DNA of 35,367 nt from an uncultured Clostridiaceae bacterium (GTDB lineage Bacteria; Bacillota; Clostridia; Lachnospirales; Lachnospiraceae): NCBI GenBank assembly GCA_947177415.1, contig CAMWUK010000033.1, positions 1 through 35,367 on the forward strand. The letters run 5' to 3'. Below the pieces are notes generated by a model. The model was not told where the DNA came from. It did not search any database and saw only the letters and a list, made by a program, of their open reading frames with translations. Both the position numbers and the translations under genes were made by a program. Position 1 is the first letter of the stretch. Every line of letters begins with the position of its first letter. Shown here in pieces: positions 15,048-23,566 of this stretch.

Positions 15048-15515
15048 TTATAATACCATTTCGATATTCTCTTTCTTTGTTGCATCTTGCCAATGCTTTT
15101 CCATGAGATATACTAGTTCTAATTCACTTTGATATTTTATTATACTTCCTGTTCCAAGACAAATGAAATGTCCCTGCAAACTTCCATGTTTTCTACTTGT
15201 AATATAAAGCATATATGTTACTGCTTTTTCATAAGATTTGTCCATTTGCTCCTTAGTACGCCAAAGTTTTCCGCATTCTGCATTTTTTTTTGAAACTGCT
15301 TTTTCCTTTAAGGTCCGATTCCTATACATGGCGTTAGGGAATCCCCTCTCTTCTGATATTTCATCTAATAGAAGCAACAATTCCACAACATCATGAAAAA
15401 TATTATCTTCTTTATGATAAGGGGTATGCACTGTCCCCAAAAAAACATCTTTATCTATCTTTTCTATGCATATTCCAATGGCTGCTTTTCCATAATCATA
15501 ATCCATCTCACTCAT
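15048..15515 (-). CDS. Protein of unknown function, SARP neighbour
   Basis: A 155-residue soluble protein. I choose the ATG at 15515 with an AGAAG site about eight bases upstream; a GTG three codons earlier is also possible. The start reads like a small alpha/beta unit (AAIGICIEKIDKDVFLGTVHTPYH), followed by a helical LELLLLDEISEERGFPNAMYR-like stretch and a basic middle. No known catalytic motif is seen. It shares a leftward unit with the 62-residue gene upstream and is divergent from the SARP regulator, so the three may belong together. Confidence 0.65.
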   Translation of the reverse strand: MSEMDYDYGKAAIGICIEKIDKDVFLGTVHTPYHKEDNIFHDVVELLLLLDEISEERGFPNAMYRNRTLKEKAVSKKNAECGKLWRTKEQMDKSYEKAVTYMLYITSRKHGSLQGHFICLGTGSIIKYQSELELVYLMEKHWQDATKKENIEMVL

Positions 15516-15567
15516 GCTCTTCACTTCTTTCTAGATTAAGCAATATTTACATTAGTTCTTCTTTCTT

Positions 15568-15756
15568 CTAAACATTTTCCACACCATTATCTTCTGGTCC
15601 TACCACATCTTGTATCATGTGCATCAGTTCTAATGCACTCCGAAAACATTGCGTTTCATTTTTATCTGCCCAAGTCACCATTCCTTGCCAACTTTTATTT
15701 TGAGTTTGTAATATTTTTACAATAAATGTATTCGCCTTGCCACCTGTTTCTTCCAT
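15568..15756 (-). CDS. Small protein of unknown function, SARP neighbour
   Basis: The 62-residue product reads FIVKILQTQNKSWQGMVTWA then KNETQCFRSALELMHMIQDVV: two or three beta strands followed by an amphipathic helix. From memory, small proteins with the pattern NxSWQGxVTW and FRSALEL occur beside SARP-type regulators in Lachnospiraceae, but I cannot check this. GGAGG lies ten bases before the ATG. It is the first gene of the pair with the 155-residue protein; the gap upstream (15757-15950) shows no clear promoter. Confidence 0.65.
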   Translation of the reverse strand: MEETGGKANTFIVKILQTQNKSWQGMVTWADKNETQCFRSALELMHMIQDVVGPEDNGVENV

Positions 15757-15950
15757 CCCTAAAACCGCCTCCTATCATATCCCATCGTATTTCTATTCTT
15801 TCAGTGGATTTTTTTTGTTTTTTATTGTAAAATAGTAATAATCTGAAATTATTTAAGCCTAGTAGTTCTTATATTGCATAGTTATATTGCCTTTCATAGA
15901 TTATAAACTATTCAGGTTACACTTATGTTACAGAATTATAAATCCAACAT

Positions 15951-16095
15951 GTTACAGTTCACACCTACGGTGCAAACTGTAACGGAATCCAGCCCATTTA
16001 TAATTTGCCTTCGGCAAAAGGCTGGATTCTTAGCTGTTTTATGTTCTTGGCACATAGCTTGACAGCAAGTGTCAAGCTTGTGAGTTAACAGTAAC
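15951..16095 (+). mobile_element. 145-bp miniature element, near-perfect duplication
   Basis: Homologue of 14359-14502: GTTACAGTTCACACC at the left, GAGTTAACAGTAAC at the right, with the same GGAATCCAGCC and TTGACAGCAAGTGTCAA hairpins. The flanks TCCAACAT (15943-15950) and TTCAACAT (16096-16103) match at 7 of 8 bases. Confidence 0.85.
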
Positions 16096-16101
16096 TTCAA
16101 C

Positions 16102-16235
16102 ATAACTATTCAGGTAGAAACACGCATTTACTGTGTGTTTTGTAAGAAAAAGTAAATTTTGATTGTTCTAAGCTCTTCGACGAAGGCGAATTATTATGGG
16201 CTTAAACGTAACTGTTCATGGTTCTGAACAGTTAC
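16102..16235 (+). mobile_element. 134-bp miniature element beside the previous one
   Basis: Left end ATAACTATTCAGG and right end CTGAACAGTTAC are imperfect inverted repeats. The flanks ACTTCAAC (16094-16101) and AATTCAAC (16236-16243) match at 7 of 8. Its last 28 bp (16208-16235) form a clean palindrome, GTAACTGTTCATGG/TTCTGAACAGTTAC. It overlaps the duplication of the preceding element, so it may have inserted next to it. Boundaries are less certain than for the others. Confidence 0.55.
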
Positions 16236-16286
16236 AATTCAACAAGATATCTATAAATACAAAGTTGTACAAAAGGAGGTCAATTC

Positions 16287-17495
16287 ATGGAGAATGAAAC
16301 CACTAATAAAATAAAAATATCTCTTTTAGGAAATTTCGAAATTCAAAATGGCAATGCCAAAATCGAAGAAACTATTAACCGTTCAAAAAAAATGTGGAAT
16401 CTGCTTGGATTTATTCTTACATACCGCCACAAACATATTTCGCAAGCAGAGTACATTGAAATGCTTTGGCCGGATGAAAACAGCAGTAACCCAACTAATG
16501 CTTTAAAAACTTTATTATCAAGACTAAGAACTTTATTGGAACCTGTAGCGATAAATAATGAAAATTTTATTTTATCTTCTCAAAGTTCATACCAATGGAA
16601 CAACAATTTATCTTGTATTATTGATACAGAAGTATTTGAAGAATTAGTAAAAAAAGGCAACAATGAAGATTTTCCTGATGATGAACGTATTTCCTATTAT
16701 ATGGATGCCTTAAATTTATACAAAGGTGATTTTCTAACAAAGCACTCCACAGAACTTTGGGTAATTCCAGTTGCCACATATTTTCACAATCTGTATCTTG
16801 ATACAGTGAAATCTTTGTTAAAGCTTTTACAACAGCAAAATGACTATGATAATATGGAATACTATTGCACCAAAGCTTTACAGATTGAGCGTTTTGACGA
16901 AACCTTACATTCTATTCTTATTCGGACATTTTTAGGACAAGGAAATACCATTGCTGCTATGAATCATTATGAACGGACAACCGAGCTATTGTATCAAAAC
17001 CTAGGAGTCAAACCTTCCAAGGAACTTCGTGCATTGTATATGGATATTATCCGTACACAGAAAACTTTAGAAACAGATTTGAATATAATTCAAAATGATT
17101 TAAAAGAAGTCGAATATAAAAAAGGTCCTTTTGTTTGTGAATATTGTATTTTTCAAGAAACTTACCGGTTAATTGCACGACAGGCTGCCAGAGAAGGACG
17201 TTCTGTGTATCTTTGTTTGATAACTATTTCTGACAGAAATGGCAATATTCCATCCCTAAACAAATTGGATGCTGCTATGAAACGGCTGTTAGATGCAATT
17301 AATCTGAGTCTTAGAAGAGGTGATGTGGTTTCCCAATACAGCGGTGCCCAATATGTCATTTTACTTCCTTCTATTACTTATGAAGACTCGAATATGGTTT
17401 TGGAACGCATTGTAAAACAATATTATCATAATAACCGGCGAAGTGTATTACACTTAAAGTATAAACTGGAACAAATGCTTTTAATAAATGAATAA
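16287..17495 (+). CDS. SARP/BTAD regulator with degenerate GGDEF-like domain
   Basis: A 402-residue transcription factor. Residues 8-110 form an OmpR-type winged helix (ISLLGNFEIQNG, LWPDENSSNPTNALKTLLSRLR). Residues about 112-260 are the bacterial transcriptional activator domain of tetratricopeptide-like helices (YMDALNLYKGDFL, YCTKALQIERFDETLH, NLGVKPSKELRALY). The C-terminal region (about 280-395) looks like a GGDEF-type cyclase fold: LRRGDVVSQYSGAQYVILLP aligns with the RxD...RxGGDEF...LLP pattern, but SGAQY (352-356) replaces GGDEF, so it cannot make c-di-GMP. It may bind a ligand. AAAGGAGG precedes the ATG. Divergent from two small genes. Confidence 0.82.
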   Translation: MENETTNKIKISLLGNFEIQNGNAKIEETINRSKKMWNLLGFILTYRHKHISQAEYIEMLWPDENSSNPTNALKTLLSRLRTLLEPVAINNENFILSSQSSYQWNNNLSCIIDTEVFEELVKKGNNEDFPDDERISYYMDALNLYKGDFLTKHSTELWVIPVATYFHNLYLDTVKSLLKLLQQQNDYDNMEYYCTKALQIERFDETLHSILIRTFLGQGNTIAAMNHYERTTELLYQNLGVKPSKELRALYMDIIRTQKTLETDLNIIQNDLKEVEYKKGPFVCEYCIFQETYRLIARQAAREGRSVYLCLITISDRNGNIPSLNKLDAAMKRLLDAINLSLRRGDVVSQYSGAQYVILLPSITYEDSNMVLERIVKQYYHNNRRSVLHLKYKLEQMLLINE

Positions 17496-17514
17496 TTTAT
17501 CTAATACCTAATGA

Positions 17515-17555
17515 AAGAGACCCTTCCTGCCAGAAATCCAGCGGAAAGGTCTCTT
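17515..17555 (+). terminator. Bidirectional terminator, SARP gene and fba
   Basis: AAGAGACCCTTCCTGC against GCGGAAAGGTCTCTT forms a long stem with minor mismatches, with T-rich flanks on either side. It separates convergent genes. Confidence 0.75.
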
Positions 17556-17595
17556 CTATTATGGTATAGATATACTATCTGTTTACCATCACTTT

Positions 17596-18462
17596 TTATG
17601 CTTTTCCTACAGAACCAAATAATTCCATTTTTTCTTTTACAGTAGCTTTGATTGCTTCTGTACCAGGTGCTAATAACTTACGAGGGTCAAAACCTTTACC
17701 CTGCTGATCTTTACCTGCTTCAATGTACTCACGGGTTGCTGCGGCAAAAGATAACTGACATTCTGTGTTTACGTTAATCTTTGCTACACCTAAAGAAATT
17801 GCTTTCTTAATCATGTCTGCAGGGATACCTGTACCACCATGTAATACTAATGGCATATCTCCTGTTTTCTGCTGAATTGCATCTAATGTTTCAAAGCTAA
17901 GTCCAGCCCAGTTTTCTGGATATTTACCATGAATATTACCGATACCTGCTGCAAGCATAGTTACTCCTAAATCTGCAACCTGTTTACATTCTTCTGGATC
18001 TGCACATTCACCTTGTCCAATTACACCATCTTCTTCTCCACCGATAGAACCAACTTCTGCTTCGATAGATAATCCTTTACTTTCACAGATTCCAACTAAT
18101 TCTTTTGTTTTTGCAACATTTTCATCAATTGGATAATGAGAACCATCGAACATTACAGAAGAAAATCCAGCTTCGATACAAGCTTTAGCTCCTTCATAAC
18201 TACCATGATCCAGGTGTAATGCTACTGGAACTGTAATGTTTAATTCTTCTAACATTCCATTTACCATTCCAACAACGGTCTTATATCCACACATATACTT
18301 TCCTGCACCTTCAGATACACCAAGGATTACTGGGGATTTTAATTCTTCTGCAGTTAAAAGAATTGCTTTTGTCCACTCTAAGTTATTGATGTTGAACTGT
18401 CCTACTGCATATTTTCCTGCTTTTGCTTTTGTAAGCATGTCTTTTGCTGATACTAATGCCAT
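17596..18462 (-). CDS. fba: Class II fructose-bisphosphate aldolase
   Basis: Cleaves fructose 1,6-bisphosphate to two triose phosphates in glycolysis, using zinc. The 288-residue product has HLDHGSYEGAKACIEAGFSS (about 82-101) with the catalytic Asp and zinc His, SVMFDGSHYP, EAEVGSIGGEEDG, GNIHGKY with the second zinc His, and LVLHGGTGIP with the third. These are in the expected order. GGAGGAA precedes the ATG. It is a single-gene unit; a TATAAT is visible near 18557 on the leftward strand, with a weak -35. Confidence 0.96.
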   Translation of the reverse strand: MALVSAKDMLTKAKAGKYAVGQFNINNLEWTKAILLTAEELKSPVILGVSEGAGKYMCGYKTVVGMVNGMLEELNITVPVALHLDHGSYEGAKACIEAGFSSVMFDGSHYPIDENVAKTKELVGICESKGLSIEAEVGSIGGEEDGVIGQGECADPEECKQVADLGVTMLAAGIGNIHGKYPENWAGLSFETLDAIQQKTGDMPLVLHGGTGIPADMIKKAISLGVAKINVNTECQLSFAAATREYIEAGKDQQGKGFDPRKLLAPGTEAIKATVKEKMELFGSVGKA

Positions 18463-18582
18463 CTCTTATTCCTCCGTTTACTATTATTTTATTTGGCTGA
18501 AAACAACCATTGGTTTTATGATGGTACAAGCCCATTACAAAACACTATTATCTTTATTATAACCTAATCCAAAATAAAATGA

Positions 18583-18625
18583 AATACTTTTCTATGAAAA
18601 ATGGTAAATTTATCATAAAAGTATT
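18583..18625 (-). terminator. Terminator of mrp
   Basis: Leftward, AATACTTTTATGA and TCATAGAAAAGTATT form an imperfect AT-rich stem just after the mrp stop, followed by a T-rich stretch. The pairing is weak because of its base composition. Confidence 0.5.
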
Positions 18626-18626
18626 A

Positions 18627-19817
18627 TTACTGATTATTTAAAAATGCCGAAACTACTTGTGCTGGTGTTCCCTGTTGTCCCGGAATCACCATAATGTGCT
18701 GTTCCATCATTTTCCCTAAAATCTCTTGACCTATACCGCCGCAAAGAAGAATATCAATATTTTCTTGTTTACACAAATCTGTCATCTCTTGATTTTTATA
18801 GGAAATTTCTCCTGCCTGGCTTACTGCCTGTTGTTCTACTGCAAATACACTAAGATTACAAATATCTTTAAATTTTGCAGCTACTTGTCCATCCTCCTGT
18901 GTAGCAACAGCAATTTTCATAGAACCAACAGCTTCCTCGTTTCTATCAATTGGACAAACTTCCTCAATAAAATCTGCTGTCTCCTGAAGCCAGTCACCTT
19001 CTATGGATTCTACCTGTCCTTTGTCTACCATTGTTGCTATAGAGGAATCTAACGGTAAATTCCCTAATACTTTCATCCCAAAGTCTTTTGCTACCTCTTC
19101 TACATGACTATCGCCAAAGACACTCATCTTTTCTCCACAACAGTTGCAGGTAACATAACTATAGTTTTCTATTATACCTAAAATCGGAATATCCATAGCA
19201 TTTGCCATATTGACTGCCTTTTTTACAATCATGGATACCAATTCTTGAGGAGATGTCACTATAATAATACCATCTAACGGAATGGACTGAAATACTGTTA
19301 ATGGTACATCACCTGTTCCTGGTGGCATATCCACAAACATATAATCTACATTTCCCCATACCACTTCTGTCCAAAACTGTTTTACTGTTGCAGCAATTAC
19401 CGGTCCTCTCCACACAACTGGTGTTTCTTCGTTATCAATCAATAGATTGACCGACATAATGCCCGTTCCATTATTGCTATATTCTGGAAAAATACCAAGT
19501 TCATTTCCCTTCGCTTTTTTTTGGATACCAAAGGATTTTGGAATAGATGGTCCTGTAACATCGGCATCTAAAATAGCCGTCTGATAACCTTTTCGATTCA
19601 TATTTACAGACAGATATGATGTAACAAAAGATTTGCCCACTCCCCCTTTTCCACTAACTATTCCAATTACCCTGCGAATTCTACTGTGCTTATTGGCAGG
19701 CTCCAGCAGCTCTTCTTTACTTGGTTTTCTGGATGAACAATTAGCCGAACATGAGCTACAACTTCCTGTACATTCTTCTTGATTATTCTCTTCATTTTTA
19801 ATTTCTTCTTGATTCAT
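18627..19817 (-). CDS. mrp: Mrp/NBP35-type Fe-S carrier ATPase fused to a NifX-like domain
   Basis: A 396-residue P-loop protein that probably carries Fe-S clusters to apo-proteins. The N-terminus has a cysteine cluster (C16, C20, C23, C27) as in NBP35-like proteins. The deviant Walker A is GKGGVGKS (56-63), and DMPPGTGD is at 163-170. The cluster-binding CxxC is C224-C227 (TCNCCG). From residue 300 a second domain begins (MKIAVATQEDGQVAAKF, later ILLCGGIGQE), which resembles the dinitrogenase cofactor-binding NifX/NifB C-terminal fold. The fusion is known in Clostridia, to my recollection. AGGAGG precedes the start. Confidence 0.92.
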   Translation of the reverse strand: MNQEEIKNEENNQEECTGSCSSCSANCSSRKPSKEELLEPANKHSRIRRVIGIVSGKGGVGKSFVTSYLSVNMNRKGYQTAILDADVTGPSIPKSFGIQKKAKGNELGIFPEYSNNGTGIMSVNLLIDNEETPVVWRGPVIAATVKQFWTEVVWGNVDYMFVDMPPGTGDVPLTVFQSIPLDGIIIVTSPQELVSMIVKKAVNMANAMDIPILGIIENYSYVTCNCCGEKMSVFGDSHVEEVAKDFGMKVLGNLPLDSSIATMVDKGQVESIEGDWLQETADFIEEVCPIDRNEEAVGSMKIAVATQEDGQVAAKFKDICNLSVFAVEQQAVSQAGEISYKNQEMTDLCKQENIDILLCGGIGQEILGKMMEQHIMVIPGQQGTPAQVVSAFLNNQ

Positions 19818-19918
19818 TTTATGGAAACCTCCTCAATATTTCCCCTAAATTATTTGCTTCTCTATGTTTATAGAACAAACTTTCTTATAAAATAGAGAAG
19901 CAAATATTGGGGTTTATT

Positions 19919-19951
19919 GTTACTGTTTGCACCGTAGGTGTGAACAGTAAC
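19919..19951 (+). mobile_element. 33-bp miniature element, perfect 8-bp duplication
   Basis: GTTACTGTTTGCACC followed by GTAGGTGTGAACAGTAAC, a near-perfect palindrome. It is flanked by exact direct repeats GGTTTATT at 19911-19918 and 19952-19959. It is the inverse of the 33-bp unit at the left end of the 145-bp elements and has inserted into the region upstream of rpoD. Confidence 0.88.
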
Positions 19952-19959
19952 GGTTTATT

Positions 19960-20143
19960 ATATAGTATAACAAAGTTTTTCTTTTTTTCTAGCTTTTTTA
20001 GCAAACTTGTGATACAATATTTTTAAGTGACTTTTTATAGTAGGAAAGTTTACCCATTTCCTACATACCCTTACATATCTGGTTCTATATGATGTATATG
20101 TCTTCATAGGTCTCCAGATAGTGTATATACATGGAGGATGAGT
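19960..20143 (+). other. rpoD upstream region with hairpins
   Basis: No coding frame. A GTAGGAAA/TTTCCTAC stem (8 bp) and a wider TATCTGG/CCAGATA pair (7 bp, about 30 bases between) lie before the rpoD ribosome site. A TACAAT is visible near 20012, but a convincing -35 is not. The leader could take part in control of rpoD, but I see no known riboswitch. Confidence 0.35.
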
Positions 20144-21256
20144 ATGAACGAAACAGTAAATACTTTTGAAGAGAAATTAAAAGAGCTTCTTATATTTGCC
20201 AAAAAAAACAATGATGTCATTGAAATTGAAAAGGTAAATGACTTCTTCAAGGAGCTTAATCTTGATGTTAGCCAGATTGACAAAATCTATGAGTATTTAG
20301 AGGCTCAAAATATTGTAGTTTTAAACTTGTCTGCTGATGAAGGACCAGATGATTCTGATATTATGGAGATTGAACAAGAGGATGATCTTTCCCTGACAGA
20401 TGATGATGCTTCTACAGTTGCCATCATGTCTGATGACCCTGTGAAACTTTATTTAAAAGAAATTGGTGGATATCCCCTTCTTACTATTGAACAAGAGATC
20501 CAACTTGCAAAAGAGATAGAACAAGGTAATGAAACTGCCAAGAAAAGTCTTGCAGAATCCAATCTTCGTCTTGTTGTAAGTATTGCCAAACGTTATGTGG
20601 GCCGTGGACTTTCTTTCCTTGATCTGATTCAGGAGGGAAACCTTGGATTAATTAAAGCAGTTGATAAGTTTGATTATACCAAAGGGTACAAGTTTAGTAC
20701 CTATGCTACTTGGTGGATTCGTCAGGCAATTACCCGTTCCATTGCAGATCAATCTAGAACAATTCGTATTCCTGTACATATGTCAGAGGTAATTAATAAA
20801 ACCTATCGGATTTCCAGAGCGTTACTACAAGAATTAGGAAGAGAACCAACTGAACAGGAATTATCAGATGCTATGGGACTTCCAATTGAAAAAGTACGTG
20901 AAATTCTAAAGGTTTCTGCTGATCCAATTTCTTTAGATACTCCAATTGGAGAAGAAGATGATAGTCACCTAGGTGATTTTATCAAGGATGATACCATTGT
21001 AGGTCCAGAAGAAGCTGCTGCTTACTCGGTTTTACAGGATCAAATTTCTAAATTGTTGGAAACTCTTACTGAACGTGAACAACGGGTACTTACACTTCGT
21101 TTTGGATTAAATGATGGAAGAACCCGTACCTTAGAGGAAGTTGGCAAAGAATTCAATGTTACCAGAGAACGTATTCGTCAGATTGAAGCCAAAGCTCTTA
21201 GAAAACTTCGTCATCCAAGTCGTGCAAGAATGTTAAAAGGATATGATGTAATGTAA
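20144..21256 (+). CDS. rpoD: Primary RNA polymerase sigma factor
   Basis: The housekeeping sigma-A/sigma-70 factor (370 residues). Region 1.2 begins [17 protein letters not shown]; region 2 includes [18 protein letters not shown] and [17 protein letters not shown], which contact the -10 element; region 3 follows; region 4 has [18 protein letters not shown] and [18 protein letters not shown], which read the -35 element. Region 1.1 is acidic and present. I start at 20144, six bases after GGAGG; the ATG at 20138 directly abuts that site. The usual upstream dnaG is absent: mrp lies upstream in the opposite direction. Confidence 0.96.
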   Translation: MNETVNTFEEKLKELLIFAKKNNDVIEIEKVNDFFKELNLDVSQIDKIYEYLEAQNIVVLNLSADEGPDDSDIMEIEQEDDLSLTDDDASTVAIMSDDPVKLYLKEIGGYPLLTIEQEIQLAKEIEQGNETAKKSLAESNLRLVVSIAKRYVGRGLSFLDLIQEGNLGLIKAVDKFDYTKGYKFSTYATWWIRQAITRSIADQSRTIRIPVHMSEVINKTYRISRALLQELGREPTEQELSDAMGLPIEKVREILKVSADPISLDTPIGEEDDSHLGDFIKDDTIVGPEEAAAYSVLQDQISKLLETLTEREQRVLTLRFGLNDGRTRTLEEVGKEFNVTRERIRQIEAKALRKLRHPSRARMLKGYDVM

Positions 21257-21296
21257 TGATTCTCTTTATCAGCTAAACATCATAATTCATAAATAA

Positions 21297-21349
21297 AAAG
21301 GTCAAATCTTAATTCCATTATATTGGGATTAAGACTCGAACCTTTTCTT
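21297..21349 (+). terminator. Bidirectional terminator, rpoD and ilvE
   Basis: AAGGTC-AAATCTTAATTCC pairs with GGGATTAAGACTCGAACCTT with small interior loops, followed by CTTTTTT. It lies between convergent rpoD and ilvE. Confidence 0.75.
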
Positions 21350-21354
21350 TTTTT

Positions 21355-22377
21355 CTATTCAATTATTTTAATCCAGCCTTCTGGTGCTTCCATTCTTCCC
21401 ATCTGAATTCCGGTTAAGGTATCATATAATTTCTGAATGATTGGTCCCATTTGTGTATTTCCATTTGCCATAACAATTTCTTTGCCATGATCTACAATCT
21501 TTCCAACTGGCGAAATAACTGCTGCAGTTCCACAAAGTCCACATTCTACAAAATCTTTTACTTCTTCAAAGTATACTTCTCTTTCTTCCACTTCCAGACC
21601 TAAATATTCTTTTGCTACATACATAAGGGAACGACGGGTAATAGAAGGAAGAATACTATCTGATTTCGGTGTAACTACTTTATTATCCTTTGTTACGAAT
21701 AAGAAATTCGCTCCACCTGTTTCCTCAACCTTAGTTCTAGTTGCTGCATCCAAATACATATTTTCATCATAACCGTCATTGTGTGCAGTTACAATGGCAT
21801 GTAAACTCATGGCATAATTTAATCCAGCCTTGATATTACCTGTTCCATGAGGTGCCGCACGGTCATAATCACTGACACAAATAGTAATCGGCTTAGCACC
21901 ACCACTAAAGTATGGTCCTACTGGTGTGGAAAATACACGGAATTGATATTCATCTGCAGGTTTTACACCAATAACCGGGCTACTGCCAAACATGTAAGGT
22001 CTTATATATAATGTTCCACCTGAACCATATGGTGGTACAAAATCCTTATTGGCTTGCACTACCTTGGTTACTGCTTCCACAAATCTATCTTTTGGAAATA
22101 CCGGCATCTCCAAACGTTTTGCGGAATCTTCCATTCTCTGGGCATTCAAGTCAGGACGAAATGTTACAATATGACCATCTTCTGTTCTATATGCCTTTAA
22201 TCCTTCAAAACAAGCTTGACAATACTGTAATACACCAGCACACTCACTTATGGTAACCATGTCATCGGTAGTCATACAGCCTTCATCCCATGCACCATTC
22301 TTAAAATTTGATACATATCTTTCATTGGTTTTACGATAGGCAAACCCTAAGTTTCCCCAGTCTAAATTATTATCCAT
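21355..22377 (-). CDS. ilvE: Branched-chain amino acid aminotransferase
   Basis: Converts branched-chain 2-oxo acids and glutamate to leucine, isoleucine and valine with PLP. The 340-residue protein has the class IV pattern QACFEGLKAYR (about 56-66), LYIRPYMFGSSP, GNIKAGLNYAMS with the PLP lysine (about residue 179), VEETGGANFLFV, and FVECGLCGTAAVISP. This is the larger eukaryote-like BCAT type. I start at 22377, where GGAAG precedes the ATG; the longer frame to 22440 has no ribosome site. No T-box is visible upstream; three miniature elements fill the gap. Confidence 0.93.
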   Translation of the reverse strand: MDNNLDWGNLGFAYRKTNERYVSNFKNGAWDEGCMTTDDMVTISECAGVLQYCQACFEGLKAYRTEDGHIVTFRPDLNAQRMEDSAKRLEMPVFPKDRFVEAVTKVVQANKDFVPPYGSGGTLYIRPYMFGSSPVIGVKPADEYQFRVFSTPVGPYFSGGAKPITICVSDYDRAAPHGTGNIKAGLNYAMSLHAIVTAHNDGYDENMYLDAATRTKVEETGGANFLFVTKDNKVVTPKSDSILPSITRRSLMYVAKEYLGLEVEEREVYFEEVKDFVECGLCGTAAVISPVGKIVDHGKEIVMANGNTQMGPIIQKLYDTLTGIQMGRMEAPEGWIKIIE

Positions 22378-22477
22378 TTTCAATCTTCCTTTCTCTAAAC
22401 ATTCGCCCTTCGCACACATATCCCTTTTGCGTCTGTTCAAAGTATATGTTGCTGGTTATTCTGTCCTCCTAAAACAT

Positions 22478-22568
22478 GTAACAGTTCAGACGGGGTCTGA
22501 CCTGTTACATGTTTTAATCGTTTATACGGTCTACACAGCGGAGTGTGCAGACCTACCTGAACTGTTAC
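22478..22568 (+). mobile_element. 91-bp miniature element, perfect 8-bp duplication
   Basis: GTAACAGTTCAG at the left, CTGAACTGTTAC at the right. Flanked by exact TAAAACAT repeats (22470-22477 and 22569-22576). The inside holds a GGTCTGACCTGTTAC unit and a hairpin GTCTACACAGCGG/AGTGTGCAGAC. Confidence 0.9.
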
Positions 22569-22623
22569 TAAAACATAACATTTAAGATTGGCGATTATGT
22601 ATATTCTCTGTACTGCAATCTTT

Positions 22624-22757
22624 GTAACAGTTCAGCAGGGGGGCTGACCTGTTACGGAACCCTGCAAGCTTCGCATGTAAATTGCCCAATTCCAATCCTG
22701 TTTTAGTCTTTTTTACGGTCTGCACAGCGGAGTGTGCAGACCTACCTGAACTGTTAC
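22624..22757 (+). mobile_element. 134-bp miniature element, near-perfect duplication
   Basis: Same ends as the previous element (GTAACAGTTCAGC and CTGAACTGTTAC). The flanks CAATCTTT (22616-22623) and CAGTCTTT (22758-22765) match at 7 of 8. It shares the GGTCTGCACAGCGGAGTGTG block with its neighbours. A 32-bp palindromic unit at its left end stops at 22655. Confidence 0.82.
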
Positions 22758-22865
22758 CAGTCTTTTACAATACATATCCTCAATTATTCACGACACATAT
22801 TGCAGACTGCATATCATATTTAGTTTACTACTTGCCTTTTCCTACGTCAAGTATTTCCTTCTAAG

Positions 22866-22943
22866 CTTGCAGCAATTCCAATCCTGTTTTTGTCTTTTTT
22901 ATGTTCTGCACAGCGGAGTGTGCAGACCTACCTGAACTGTTAC
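22866..22943 (+). repeat. Left-truncated third copy
   Basis: Shares AATTCCAATCCTGTTTTTGTC and TCTGCACAGCGGAGTGTGCA (each counted from 22872 and 22904) with the element at 22624-22757 and ends in the same CTGAACTGTTAC. The left terminus is missing, so no duplication can be tested. Confidence 0.7.
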
Positions 22944-22956
22944 CAGTAACTTCCGC

Positions 22957-23490
22957 CTACAAATGTTGAAAATCTAATTTATCAAACCGATGATAAGTAG
23001 CACCAAATTCATCAAATTCCAAACAATATACATAAGGATCTATGGTTTCATCCTCAAAATATAATATTCTTCCAAGCCCATCATGTATACCATCCTTTTC
23101 CACTACATTTGTAGAATATTTATAAAATACTTTTTTGATTTCTTCCAAGGTACATCCCGGCATTGTAATTTTTTCTATAAAATCCTTCAAAAAGGGACTT
23201 GATGAAATCTGTTCATGTACATAAGCCGTTCCTTCTTTTGGAATTTGCAGACAAATTCTATCTTTTTGGTTGCTTACAACTACTTTTCCCAAAGTATCTG
23301 CATTTTTCTCCAAAAATATGTCCAGCTTTTTTAATAATTCTGACAAAGATATATTCTCGGGAAGTTCCATCAACCGTTTTAAAGAACTCGATGGATAGTA
23401 TAATCCCATACTCTCCTTCTGATAACCAATTTTTATCTGCCACTCTTTTATCGTATCGTATATATTTTGTAATAAAATTTGCCCTTTCAT
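22957..23490 (-). CDS. DUF3877-like protein
   Basis: A 177-residue soluble protein. The C-terminal part (LGRILYFEDETIDPYVYCLE then FDEFGATYHRFDKLDF) and the length resemble the DUF3877 family of Lachnospiraceae, as I recall it. No signal or membrane segment is seen, and no catalytic motif stands out. Function unknown. AAAGGGG precedes the ATG. It is a leftward single gene next to a cluster of miniature elements. Confidence 0.65.
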   Translation of the reverse strand: MKGQILLQNIYDTIKEWQIKIGYQKESMGLYYPSSSLKRLMELPENISLSELLKKLDIFLEKNADTLGKVVVSNQKDRICLQIPKEGTAYVHEQISSSPFLKDFIEKITMPGCTLEEIKKVFYKYSTNVVEKDGIHDGLGRILYFEDETIDPYVYCLEFDEFGATYHRFDKLDFQHL

Positions 23491-23566
23491 AAAAGCCCCT
23501 TTCTACAAAGATAAAATCTGCACATTAGCTTGAATAATAATCTCGGATAATTACATTCTATCACAA

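Noticed and set aside
22378-22480. Possible T-box or attenuator upstream of ilvE
   Set aside because: I looked for the conserved T-box sequence and an adjacent terminator, and found neither.
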